Assembly: GCA_963810915.1 (NCBI GenBank)
Contig: CAWEPH010000006.1
Span: 186,001 to 250,000 of the forward strand
Length of the DNA stretch: 64,000 nucleotides
Source of the DNA: JAOUEA01 sp963810915
GTDB taxonomy: Bacteria > Actinomycetota > UBA4738 > HRBIN12
Direction of reading: 5' to 3'
Shown: piece after piece, positions 52,488 through 60,399 of the stretch
Layout of the letters: every line of letters starts with the position of its first letter
Numbering within the stretch: position 1 is the first letter of the stretch
Position numbers and translations under genes: made by a program
Notes under the pieces: generated by a model
What the model was told of the DNA's origin: nothing
The model's input: only the letters and a program-made list of their open reading frames with translations
The model's database searches: none

Positions 52488-53420
52488 ATGGGACTCCCTT
52501 CCGGGTACGGATTCCGGGCGCCGGTACCGGCCGACCTCGACGCCGTCGCCGATGTGTTCATCGCCGACGACCTCGACGACGCGGGCGAGATCGTCCTGGA
52601 CGCGGACTTCATCAGGGTCGTGTGGAACCGCGAGGACTTCGACCTCGCCACCGGTGCGTGGGTCGTGGTCGACCCAACGGGGACGATCGTGGCCTACGGG
52701 CACGTCGTGCTCGACGCACCCGACATCGCCGGCTCCTGGGGACTCGTGCATCCCGCGCACCGCGGGCGAGGCCTCGGTTCCTCCTTGTTGGACCGGATCG
52801 AACAGCGGGCCGCCCAACTGCTCGAGGGCCTCCCCGCCTCCCGGTTCCGCCATTCGATCAACGCCGGAGACGGTGCCGCCGCGGCGATGCTGCTCGGCCG
52901 TGGACTGCGTCCCGTCCGGCACTTCTGGCACATGGGGATCGATCTGAAGGGATCGGTCGAGCCGGGTCGCGCGCCCGAAGGGATCGAGATCGGCGGGATC
53001 GACGTGCCCGAGGATCTTCCCGAAGTTCACGAGGTCCTCGCCACGGCGTTCGCCGACGACTGGGGCTACCATCCCGAGCCCTTCGATCAGTGGGTCGAGG
53101 AGTACGCGAGCGATCCGACCTACGATCCGACGCTCTGGCTCGTGGCGAAGGACGCAGATGTGCCGGTCGGCGCGCTCGCCGCGGGAGATCACGGCTGGGT
53201 GGGCGAGGTAGGCGTCTTGGCGTCGCATCGTGGACGCGGGATCGCGGCCGCCCTGCTCCGACGCTCGTTCGCCACGTTCGCGGAGCGCGGCGTCGGGCGG
53301 GTGATGCTCAACGTCGATGCGGAGAACCCGACCGGGGCGACGGCGCTCTACGAGCGGGTGGGGATGCGGGTCATCAAGCGATGGGACCTGTGGGAACGCG
53401 GCTCGGGCGACGTCCCCTAG
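52488..53420 (+). CDS. Tandem GNAT acetyltransferase
   Basis: 310 residues with two GNAT domains. Acetyl-CoA-binding A motifs: VHPAHRGRGLGSSLL (about 85-99) and VLASHRGRGIAAALL (about 243-257); the C-terminal domain ends NPTGATALYERVGMRV. The two-domain layout resembles mycothiol synthase (MshD), but the substrate is uncertain. Leaderless by position of TAGTCT. Confidence 0.85.
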   Translation: MGLPSGYGFRAPVPADLDAVADVFIADDLDDAGEIVLDADFIRVVWNREDFDLATGAWVVVDPTGTIVAYGHVVLDAPDIAGSWGLVHPAHRGRGLGSSLLDRIEQRAAQLLEGLPASRFRHSINAGDGAAAAMLLGRGLRPVRHFWHMGIDLKGSVEPGRAPEGIEIGGIDVPEDLPEVHEVLATAFADDWGYHPEPFDQWVEEYASDPTYDPTLWLVAKDADVPVGALAAGDHGWVGEVGVLASHRGRGIAAALLRRSFATFAERGVGRVMLNVDAENPTGATALYERVGMRVIKRWDLWERGSGDVP

Positions 53421-53552
53421 CGCCGTGCACGACGAGCGGTGAGGGCCTGATGGCGGGGCATCGTGCCGGGTCGTCGGCGAGCGCTCTTCGATGAGCGTAG
53501 GGTTGCGATACCTTCGATCGCCGGAGGATGCCCGCCCGGAAGGAGGGCCGCT

Positions 53553-53900
53553 ATGCCCCGAAGCGGAGATCTGCACGTGACCAAAGAGTGCTCGGAATAC
53601 AAGGGCCTTGCTGGGGACTTCTGCACGATCACGTCATCGAACCTCGAGGAGATCGCGGTCGGCTCGAAGGTCATCTACGCGGAGGCCGCCGGCGATGGCA
53701 CGCTCGATACCGACATCGTCCTCGATGCGGGATCCGGCAATACGGCGAACGGCCATGTCGTGCTCGATCTCGCGGCCGACAAGGGCGTGGCGACGTTCGC
53801 GGGAGGGACCGGGACGTTCACCGGACTCCAGGCCCATGCCGACGTCTCGACCGATGCGGACGGGCTGTGGCATTGGGAAGGGACGTACAGCTTCGACTGA
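53553..53900 (+). CDS. Unknown small beta-rich protein
   Basis: 115 residues, mostly strands (GTLDTDIVLDAGSGNTANGH, WHWEGTYSFD at the C terminus) with two Cys in LHVTKECSEYKGLAGDFC. Similar proteins I recall usually carry a signal peptide, but none is seen with this start. A strong ribosome site (GGAAGGAGGG) supports the ATG. No function recognised. Confidence 0.65.
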   Translation: MPRSGDLHVTKECSEYKGLAGDFCTITSSNLEEIAVGSKVIYAEAAGDGTLDTDIVLDAGSGNTANGHVVLDLAADKGVATFAGGTGTFTGLQAHADVSTDADGLWHWEGTYSFD

Positions 53901-53928
53901 GGGTTGGTCGAGCCTGGTACGCCGTCGC

Positions 53929-54966
53929 TCAGGTGCGCGGCGTCGCACCGCCCGACCGGGCCTCCCGCCAGATGGCGGGTGCGGTGCCCATCCGCCGCTT
54001 GAAGGCCCGGCTGAACGCCTCCTGCGAGTCGTACCCGACACGTCGCGCGACCTGGCCCACGCTGAGATCCGACGACGCGAGGAGCTCCGCCGCGACGTGC
54101 ATCCGCCATTCCGTCAGGTAGCGGATCGGGGATAGGCCGAGGACCTCGCGGAACCGCTGGTCGAGCAGCGAGCGCGACACGGCCGCCTCGTGCGCCAGCT
54201 CCGAGACCGTCCAATCACGCTCCGGGTTGGCGTGCAGGCAAGCGAGCGCGGGCGCGAGCGCCGGATCACGCAACGCGTTGATCCATCCGTGCTCGGCCGC
54301 GGGCGCCGACGCGAGGTGCAAGCGCAGCATCTCGATCAGCAACAGCTCCGGTAGCCGCGTCGAGGCGGGGTCCGACACGATCGTGCCCGAGGAGATCGCG
54401 AGCGCGTAGTCGATGCTGGCTCGCAGCCATCGCGCCGCCGGACCCTCGGGCAGCCGCACGACGAACACGGTGGGGAAGGCTCGCATCCTCGGGTCGAACA
54501 GCGGATCGGTCGAATGGAGGTAGCCACACACCACGTCCGTCTCCTCACCGCCGTCGCCGTGCCGCAGGACCGGGAGCGTCGGCCAGGGGGGTGGCGGCAG
54601 CAGCGAGAAGATCGGCACGCTGCTGGTCTCCTCGGTGCCTCCCATCTCGTACGGGTCGCCGTACGGCAGGACGATGACGTCCCCCTCGTTGGCCCAGTGG
54701 CGTTCCCCGTCCGGCCCGGCCACCCAACACGATCCCCTGGCGACGATGTGGAACATGATCAGCCGTTCGGCGCCGGGCCGAAGCGCCCGCGCCATCTCGC
54801 CGCCGGCGGCCGGCGACGCGAAGGCCCATGCCTCGGTGAACTCCGAGCGGAAGAAGATCGCGCCGTCGAGCTGGAGACCGTTCAGCGTCGTGAAGAGGGG
54901 CGTCGAGGAGGCGTCGACGGTCGTCCGGCCTGGCAAATCGGTCATGGCCTTCGGTGTCTCCGTCAT
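53929..54966 (-). CDS. AraC-family transcription regulator with cupin domain
   Basis: 345 residues. N-terminal cupin-like sensor (about 30-190; MFHIVARGSCWVAG, ANEGDVIVLPYGDPYEMGG) and C-terminal double helix-turn-helix (WTVSELAHEAAVSRSLLDQR, LSVGQVARRVGYDSQEAFSR). The cupin-AraC type often responds to small aldehydes or lipids. Divergent from the DUF4242 gene with 81 nt between, so it may control that gene and itself. Confidence 0.9.
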   Translation of the reverse strand: MTETPKAMTDLPGRTTVDASSTPLFTTLNGLQLDGAIFFRSEFTEAWAFASPAAGGEMARALRPGAERLIMFHIVARGSCWVAGPDGERHWANEGDVIVLPYGDPYEMGGTEETSSVPIFSLLPPPPWPTLPVLRHGDGGEETDVVCGYLHSTDPLFDPRMRAFPTVFVVRLPEGPAARWLRASIDYALAISSGTIVSDPASTRLPELLLIEMLRLHLASAPAAEHGWINALRDPALAPALACLHANPERDWTVSELAHEAAVSRSLLDQRFREVLGLSPIRYLTEWRMHVAAELLASSDLSVGQVARRVGYDSQEAFSRAFKRRMGTAPAIWREARSGGATPRT

Positions 54967-55047
54967 TCTCGGTCGCCGCGTCCTCACGGAGACTCAGTGT
55001 GCCACCAGGTGATCATCCCGGTCACCGGCGAGGAAGGGAGGAACGAG

Positions 55048-55299
55048 ATGCCGTTGTTCATGGACGTGCACCGCTCGCTGCCGGAGGGCGTGACGGCCGA
55101 CGATCTCATGCACGCGCACGAGGCCGACCTGAAGACCCAGGAGAAGTTCGGCGTGACCTACGTCAACTTCTGGGCCGACCCGCAGGGCGGCAAGGCGTTC
55201 TGTCTGGTCGAGGCCCCCGATGCCGAGACGGCGAGCGCCGTGCACCGCGAGGCCCACGGATTGCTCGCGGACGAGATCTACCCGGTCTTCCAAGGCTGA
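55048..55299 (+). CDS. DUF4242 (SCO4226-type, nickel-binding-like) protein
   Basis: 83 residues matching the DUF4242 pattern: FMDVHRSLPEGVTADDLMHA, then YVNFWADPQGGKAFCLVEAP, and VHREAHGLLADEIYPV. The structural prototype SCO4226 binds nickel; role unknown. Excellent ribosome site (GGAAGGGAGG). Divergent from an AraC regulator. Confidence 0.85.
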   Translation: MPLFMDVHRSLPEGVTADDLMHAHEADLKTQEKFGVTYVNFWADPQGGKAFCLVEAPDAETASAVHREAHGLLADEIYPVFQG

Positions 55300-55393
55300 A
55301 CGCATCGAGGGTGAGAGCGGTTCGCGCCGACCCGCCCTCGTCGTCGCCCCGCGTGGGCGCGGCGCGGGCGGTCAGCGTGTTCCCGCAGAACCA

Positions 55394-55861
55394 TCACACC
55401 CCGCCGGCGGTCACGGCTCGGTCAGCCGCCGACCTCTCCAGGTGGTCCTTGATCTTCGCGAGGTCGCTATGGATGCCGTTCGGTATGTCTCGCGCGAGCT
55501 TCCAGCTCGTCAGCTTCGCGAGGAACGTCGGGTCGACCATCTCGGCGCCCTTGGACAGGGTCGTCGACCTACCATCCCCAGCGAGCGAGAACCAGTGGTG
55601 GACGCGGCCGAGTGCCCCGGTCGAATCCCAGGCGAACATCTTCCCCGGGACGAGCTCGGTGATGGTGCTCTGCTCGCGTTGCGTTCCGAACTGTTTCGCG
55701 GTGGTCGAGAACGTGGTGCCGACCGCAACCCGGCCCTCGGTCGACTTCGTTACGACGAGTCCGTGTCCTGCCCACTCCCCGTGGCGGGTGAAATCGGCGA
55801 CGTAGTCGTACACGCGGTCGGGTGGTTGGTCGATCGAGATCCGTTCCTCGAATCGCTTCAT
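55394..55861 (-). CDS. SRPBCC-family protein
   Basis: 155 residues: FEERISIDQPPDRVYDYVAD at the N terminus and a C-terminal amphipathic helix (IPNGIHSDLAKIKDHLER) mark the SRPBCC fold. Ribosome site AGGGAG before ATG. Ligand unknown. Separate from the SRPBCC protein at 42 kb, with low visible similarity. Confidence 0.83.
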   Translation of the reverse strand: MKRFEERISIDQPPDRVYDYVADFTRHGEWAGHGLVVTKSTEGRVAVGTTFSTTAKQFGTQREQSTITELVPGKMFAWDSTGALGRVHHWFSLAGDGRSTTLSKGAEMVDPTFLAKLTSWKLARDIPNGIHSDLAKIKDHLERSAADRAVTAGGV

Positions 55862-55946
55862 CCTGCCATCTCCCTTCGCGACGTCGGGAACCGATCGCCG
55901 ACGGGCGAGCCGTCAGCGCCTCCGATCCTAGGGCGTCGACGGCGCG

Positions 55947-56336
55947 TCAGCGAGCGGTCCGATCTTGTCCTGCGCCGGAGCCTCGGAACTCGAGCGCGTA
56001 CGTCCAGCGCAAAGGGTGATCTTGGTGCTCGAACCGCAGGAGCCGACCGATCTCGCCCCCCGGCAACAACATCGGCAGCCCCACGTGATCGGCTTCGGGC
56101 CACAGATCTTGGCGGAGGCCCTCCTCCATCCAGAGCAGGGTCACGGGGAACTCGAGCGAGCCCTCCAGCGGCTCTCGCCACACGGGGTCCCCGTCGGGTC
56201 GGAACCGCACGTACCTGGGGACCGCGTGCAGGAGCAACGCTTCCCCGGGCTCCTTCCACGCCTTGCCGAAGAAGCGCCATCGCTCGCCGTCCTTGGACGT
56301 CTCGACGATCCAGCACTCGTGCCCGAACTCGTTCAC
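55947..56336 (-). CDS. Unknown conserved-looking protein
   Basis: 129 residues, Trp-rich and acidic/basic mixed (HECWIVETSKDGERWRFFGK, LLWMEEGLRQDLWPEADHVG), soluble. I do not recognise it. GGAAGAG six nt before the GTG, and the GTG overlaps the stop of a 49-codon upstream frame (GTGA), so the pair may be translated together. Confidence 0.6.
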   Translation of the reverse strand: MNEFGHECWIVETSKDGERWRFFGKAWKEPGEALLLHAVPRYVRFRPDGDPVWREPLEGSLEFPVTLLWMEEGLRQDLWPEADHVGLPMLLPGGEIGRLLRFEHQDHPLRWTYALEFRGSGAGQDRTAR

Positions 56337-56482
56337 CGCATGCTCTTCCGATCCGCCATCTCGAGGCTTCGTCGAGCCAGGTAGTGCCCGCTACCACCAT
56401 AGGCCAGCAGCCCGCGAAGGTGATCCGACCAACCTCGAACGGCGTCTGAAGGGAGGTACGGAGATGGGCGATTGTTCGCCAT
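56333..56482 (-). CDS. Possible 49-residue microprotein coupled to the next gene
   Basis: ATG with GGGAG 9 nt upstream opens a 49-residue frame (ending LARRSLEMADRKSMR) whose TGA overlaps the GTG of the next gene. The composition is protein-like, but no family is known. The longer version of this frame runs antisense through the RTX-like gene and is not credible. Confidence 0.4.
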   Translation of the reverse strand: MANNRPSPYLPSDAVRGWSDHLRGLLAYGGSGHYLARRSLEMADRKSMR

Positions 56483-56554
56483 GAGTTCGTGCTCCCGGCT
56501 CTTGCCCGCGCCTGCAGCACGCTGCAGGATGGGGGCTCGTGGAGGTGATTCGAC

Positions 56555-57154
56555 GTGAGCCGGACGCGATCGGGACTGATATTCGCCGTAAGTGGCCTGA
56601 TGCTCGTGACGCTGTCGGTGAGTGCGCCTGCGCACCCAAGGTTGAACGGTGCCAAGTGCCTCGGCAGGCCCGCCACGATCGTCGGCGGCCTCGGAGCCGA
56701 TCGCATCGATGGCACGCCAAGCGATGACGTGATCGTTGGTGTTGGAGACGATGACGTGATCTTCGGACACGAAGGCAACGACATCATCTGTGGTGGCGTT
56801 GGGGGCGACACGATCGACGGCGGCCCGGGCCGAGATCGCCTCGCCGGAGGCTCAGGATCTGACTTCATCACCGGGGTGACGGGCGACGACCTGATCCGAG
56901 GTGGTGGGGGCGACGACACACTGAACTTCGGTGATGCGGAAGACGGCGATGACAGGGTGTTCGGAGGGGTCGGGGACGACGACCTCCATGCGGGTACCGG
57001 GAGCGATCGCCTGTGGGGTGGCGAGGGCAACGATTTCCTCGCCGAGGGCGAGGTGGATTCTCCGCTGGTCGACCTGTTCGCTGGTGGCTCGGGCACGGAC
57101 ACATGTTTCGCTGGGGCGGAGGATGACGTTCGCGCCTGCGAAGTCACGTCGTAG
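56555..57154 (+). CDS. Small secreted RTX-like (hemolysin-type calcium-binding repeat) protein
   Basis: 199 residues. Signal peptide (about 1-27, ending SAPAH) and about eight nonapeptide repeats of GGxGxDxhxG type (GGLGADRIDG, GHEGNDIICG, GGPGRDRLAG, GGGGDDTLNF, GGEGNDFLAE), forming a calcium-binding beta roll. Four Cys near the two ends. GGAGGTGA before the GTG is close to the full anti-Shine-Dalgarno. No enzymatic domain and no type I secretion genes, so it is exported by Sec. Confidence 0.83.
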   Translation: MSRTRSGLIFAVSGLMLVTLSVSAPAHPRLNGAKCLGRPATIVGGLGADRIDGTPSDDVIVGVGDDDVIFGHEGNDIICGGVGGDTIDGGPGRDRLAGGSGSDFITGVTGDDLIRGGGGDDTLNFGDAEDGDDRVFGGVGDDDLHAGTGSDRLWGGEGNDFLAEGEVDSPLVDLFAGGSGTDTCFAGAEDDVRACEVTS

Positions 57155-57247
57155 ACGGCTCGGGTAACTCGGGACGTGTTGATGATGTGGACGGAAGCCG
57201 ACTTGGTTGAGGCGTGTTCCAGCGATTGCGCGGAAGCCGGGGGCAAG

Positions 57248-57832
57248 TTACGCCGATAGATGAGCCCGGCGGCTCCGGAAGATCGAGAGCGTGCCGAGCG
57301 CCAGCGCGATAGCGGCCACGCCGATGAGCACGGACAGGACGAGACCGATCGTTCCGCCTGACGACGACGCCGGCTCAGAGACGGCAACCGAAGGAGGGAT
57401 GCTCAGGTCCACGGCCTGGACCGACGCCGGCTTCAGCCCGGCGCTCCCGCTCCCATCGCCGACCACGACCGCACCGGCCATCCCCGGATGGATGAAGCAG
57501 ACGAAGACGTACACGCCGTTCCGGTGGAACGTGTACGAGACCTTCGCCCCGCCGGCCAGCTCATCGAACGTGCCCCACGTGCCTCCTACTCCCGTGACGG
57601 TGTGCGCCCAGTCGTCGTGATTCACGAACGTGATCGTGTCGCCGGGTGCCGCGTGCAGGATCGTGGGCGTGAAGCAGTTCTCGATCATCGCGATCGTCGT
57701 CCCAGCCCCGTCGGTCGGTGGGGTGCCATGCATACAACCTCCACCGGCGGCGGCGAATGGGGCAGCCGCCCACAAGATGCCCGTCAGAGCCGCGGCGCTG
57801 AGGGCTCCTATCGCCGCTCGCCTACCTCTCAT
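57248..57832 (-). CDS. Exported cupredoxin with C-terminal membrane anchor
   Basis: 194 residues. Signal (about 1-30), cupredoxin domain with His in DDWAHTVTG and the C-x2-H-x2-M loop VFVCFIHPGM, a Pro/Ser linker, and a C-terminal helix (about 160-182) with a basic tail. Likely a membrane-tethered copper electron carrier. It lies downstream of the ECF sigma/anti-sigma pair on the same strand (70 nt gap), so it may belong to the same regulon. Confidence 0.85.
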   Translation of the reverse strand: MRGRRAAIGALSAAALTGILWAAAPFAAAGGGCMHGTPPTDGAGTTIAMIENCFTPTILHAAPGDTITFVNHDDWAHTVTGVGGTWGTFDELAGGAKVSYTFHRNGVYVFVCFIHPGMAGAVVVGDGSGSAGLKPASVQAVDLSIPPSVAVSEPASSSGGTIGLVLSVLIGVAAIALALGTLSIFRSRRAHLSA

Positions 57833-57902
57833 GACGCTCCCCTTCCCTGCGTTCTGTGTCTCCTACACCGGGAAGGGGCGGCCGGTTCCCGAGATCCGCG
57901 GA

Positions 57903-58700
57903 TCAACGAACGGATCTGGCGACCGCGAGGACCTCGGCCAGGTCGAGCGAGGTTTCCAGACGAAGGGTGCGGTTCCCTCGTTGCCAGATGAGCACGTGGC
58001 CCGAGACGCGCATCGTTGTCGTCCCCGAACCGTCAGGGCTCGAGATCGTGAGCGAGTGCTCTCCGACCAACCAGTACGCGGCGGCTCCTTCCATCTTGAC
58101 CGGTCGGATCGAGCCCGTCTCAGCGAATACGGTCTTCGAGGCGATCTCGGCCTCACCCGTGAACTCCATGAGGATGGCCCCCCAACGCAGGGGATCGATG
58201 ACCGGGAGATCGGAGCGAGGATCCCAGGCCAGCGTGACGCGGGTGGTGGGGACCTCCGTTCCCCCTTCGGGAACGGCGCTCGCGACCCAGACTCGGTCGG
58301 CACGCCCCAGCACGGCGGGCGCGGCTACCGCGAACCCCGCCGCCTCCTCGGCGCGACTCACCGTCCCGACGCGGTCGCCGAACGCAGGCCCCGATTCCGG
58401 CCGGAGAGGCCCAGGCGTCCCCGGGACCGTCTTGACGGATACTGCCCCGATGTCGATCACGAGCCTCGCGGCGACGGCGGCTGTCGCCAAGGCCAGCATC
58501 ACCGCCACGGCGACCAGGACCGTCCGCAGCCGGCTCGGCACGGACAGACCCGCTCGAAGTGGGTGACGAGATCCGGCATCGCGGATCCGGTCCGCGACGG
58601 CATCCGCGAGCGGAGGGGTCGCGGGCCAGGCTGGCGTCGCGGCTCGCAAGGCCGTAGCGAGCCGCTGATCGTCCATCCGGTGAAGATGGCCGTCACTCAT
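57903..58700 (-). CDS. Putative anti-sigma factor (single-pass membrane protein)
   Basis: 265 residues. Cytosolic N-terminal ~65 residues (RLATALRAATPAWPATPPLA), one membrane helix (about 70-95), and an extracytoplasmic sensor-like domain without known motif. Its ATG overlaps the ECF sigma gene by 8 nt, the usual sigma/anti-sigma layout. No zinc-anti-sigma (HxxxCxxC) motif is present. Confidence 0.72.
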   Translation of the reverse strand: MSDGHLHRMDDQRLATALRAATPAWPATPPLADAVADRIRDAGSRHPLRAGLSVPSRLRTVLVAVAVMLALATAAVAARLVIDIGAVSVKTVPGTPGPLRPESGPAFGDRVGTVSRAEEAAGFAVAAPAVLGRADRVWVASAVPEGGTEVPTTRVTLAWDPRSDLPVIDPLRWGAILMEFTGEAEIASKTVFAETGSIRPVKMEGAAAYWLVGEHSLTISSPDGSGTTTMRVSGHVLIWQRGNRTLRLETSLDLAEVLAVARSVR

Positions 58701-59238
58701 CGAGCCCCTCCTGCAGGTCCGCGCGTAGTCGGACCGTCGCCCGCGCCAGCCGAGACTTCACCGTGCCGGGTCGGCATCCGAGCGCCTGGGCCATCTCGGC
58801 CTCGGACAGGTCGAAGAAGTAGCGATAGGCCAAGATCAAGCGATCGCGTTCGGAGAGCCGCCCGATGGCCGAGAGCAGCTCGTCCTGTTCTTCGCGGGCC
58901 AAGGCCGCTGCCTCGGGAGAGGGAGCCACACCGCTCGACACGGCCGCGGCCGCGCGTAAGTTGAGCGCATCGCGTCGCCGCGCAGACCTCGCCTTGTTCT
59001 TCGCCTCGTTCGCGACGATCCGCAGGAGCCAAGGTCTGAAGGACGATCCAGGGCGGAACCTCGCCAACGCATAGTAAGCCTTCACGAACGCCTCCTGAGC
59101 AGCCTCTTCCGCGTCTGCGGACGAGTGCGTCAAGAGCCAGGCGGTGCGGAACGCTACGTCGCGATAGCGCACCACCAGCTCCTCGTATGCCTGGACCTCA
59201 CCCTCTCGGGCGCGCCCGACGAGTTCGGCGTCCTCCAG
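58693..59238 (-). CDS. ECF RNA polymerase sigma factor, apparent CTG start
   Basis: 181 residues from the proposed start. Region 2 (ADAEEAAQEAFVKAYYALAR with PWLLRIVANEAKN) and region 4 (FDLSEAEMAQALGCRPGTVK). In-frame family-like N-terminal sequence (LEDAELVGRAREGEVQAYEE) lies upstream of the first GTG, and no ATG, GTG or TTG occurs between it and the preceding stop. A CTG at 59238 has GGAGGG 7 nt upstream and gives the right N terminus. A GTG start (59175 or 59178) would delete the first helix. Coupled to the anti-sigma gene. Confidence 0.85.
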   Translation of the reverse strand: MEDAELVGRAREGEVQAYEELVVRYRDVAFRTAWLLTHSSADAEEAAQEAFVKAYYALARFRPGSSFRPWLLRIVANEAKNKARSARRRDALNLRAAAAVSSGVAPSPEAAALAREEQDELLSAIGRLSERDRLILAYRYFFDLSEAEMAQALGCRPGTVKSRLARATVRLRADLQEGLDE

Positions 59239-59251
59239 CGATCGGCCCTCC

Positions 59252-59707
59252 GAGGCTCAGCTTGAGAATGAGTCCCCTAGTAGACCTCTACACCCGGAAC
59301 AGCGTCGTGGTTCCCATTCGTGGCCACCGGGCTATAGCAAGACCGACGTCGCCCGCCTACGCATGAACCCATCTGGTCCCACCGGACCCGATCGAGCACG
59401 AGCCGGCACGAGCGCGCGGCGCCCACCTAACTGTCGCTAGCCCCGGCCTCGTAGACCTTGGGCGGCCGTAACGGCGAAGAGCAGTAGGAACACTGCCCAC
59501 GCCGCCAGGTCGTTGTCTAGGCGGTAGAGGCGCTGGCGCGACGGGAGTAACGCGGAAAACGACACCGCCTGACCTTCGGAAGCCTTCCGTGTCTCGAGCA
59601 GGAGTTCTCTTGAGCCTCATACCGCGGGATGAACCCAGAATCTGAGTTCGGCGAGGAGCGCCGCAAGGGGCCGACCAAGCCGACCGAGCAATCACTACGC
59701 TGAACCC
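59252..59707. other. Stretch without a confident gene
   Basis: No supported start. On the minus strand (about 59430-59600) a frame without a start codon reads like a membrane-segment end (LDNDLAAWAVFLLLFAVTAA then a stop), possibly the remnant of a lost gene. Otherwise nothing recognised. AT content is somewhat higher than in the flanks. Confidence 0.4.
59696..59701 (+). promoter_or_regulatory. -10 box TACGCT of leaderless VOC gene
   Basis: TACGCT, six bases, ATG. Confidence 0.45.
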
Positions 59708-60097
59708 ATGCCGGACGCCTCGATCGGTCGCTGGGGATCTGTGCAGGTCGACTGCACCGATCCCGTGGCCCTTGCGATGTTCTGGGGCCGGGTCCTCGGC
59801 ACCGAGGTGCGGGACACGTTCGGCGACTCCCCGCACTACGTCGCACTCGGACCCACGGCTCCTGGCGGCCCATGGATGTCGTTCCAGCGCGTTCCCGAGA
59901 CGAAGGCCATGAAGAACCGCCTGCACCTCGACGTGAACGTCGAGGACCTGGATCGCGCAACCGCCCTCGTCGAGGAGCTCGGCGGCTTCGGCACCTCCGT
60001 GTCCGACCTGCACGAGTATGGGTTCACCTGGCGCGTGGTGACGGATCCCGAAGGGAACGAGTTCTGCCTGATCCTCGAGGATCGAGACGTAACCTGA
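59708..60097 (+). CDS. VOC-family (glyoxalase/bleomycin-resistance-like) protein
   Basis: 129 residues with the two-module VOC fold: GRWGSVQVDCTDPVALAMFW, then RLHLDVNVEDLDRATALVEE and VVTDPEGNEFCLI at the C terminus (metal ligands H and E plausible). Closest in look to the glyoxalase-like domain proteins of unknown substrate. Confidence 0.83.
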   Translation: MPDASIGRWGSVQVDCTDPVALAMFWGRVLGTEVRDTFGDSPHYVALGPTAPGGPWMSFQRVPETKAMKNRLHLDVNVEDLDRATALVEELGGFGTSVSDLHEYGFTWRVVTDPEGNEFCLILEDRDVT

Positions 60098-60163
60098 CGA
60101 TCGCGATTGAGTCGACCCGAGCTCGTGGCCGGGCGCTCCTCTCCGAACTACAGTCGGTCGTCG

Positions 60164-60399
60164 ATGCCAACGGCAGATCAACCCGTAGGTCACGTCGTCC
60201 GCCCACCGAGTTCGGAGCTGCTCATCGTTGTCGACGCCCTCGATGAGACCGTCGACTCCTTACTGACTCAGCGCAACGAGACAGCACCTGATTTCAAGGC
60301 GGCCGCGGCGCTCGCGGCGCTGCTGGGCTCGCGGCGCTGCTGGGCTCGCTCGGGTTCGAGAAGGTGACGGTGGTGTTCGAGCAGCCACCGGCGACGTGA
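60164..60399 (+). pseudogene. Small gene broken by a 17-bp tandem duplication
   Basis: From an ATG (TACAGT box 9 nt upstream) the frame encodes DQPVGHVVRPPSSELLIVVD and more, then hits a direct duplication of 17 bp that shifts it. Removing one copy restores a 72-residue product ending LGFEKVTVVFEQPPAT whose TGA overlaps the GTG of the kinase gene (GTGA). As it stands the product is altered after about residue 50 and ends at 60367. Function unknown; probably the coupled partner of the kinase. Confidence 0.65.
60310..60349. repeat. 17-bp tandem duplication
   Basis: GGCGCTGCTGGGCTCGC at 60316-60332 is repeated exactly at 60333-60349; periodicity of 17 extends back to 60310. Seventeen is not a multiple of three, so it shifts the reading frame of the small gene. 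Confidence 0.9.

Noticed and set aside
56483..56770. Upstream extension of the 49-residue frame
   Set aside because: Antisense to the RTX-like gene and of nonsense composition.
57893..57904. Palindrome GATCCGCGGATC
   Set aside because: Overlaps the end of the anti-sigma coding sequence and is not near a promoter; probably chance.
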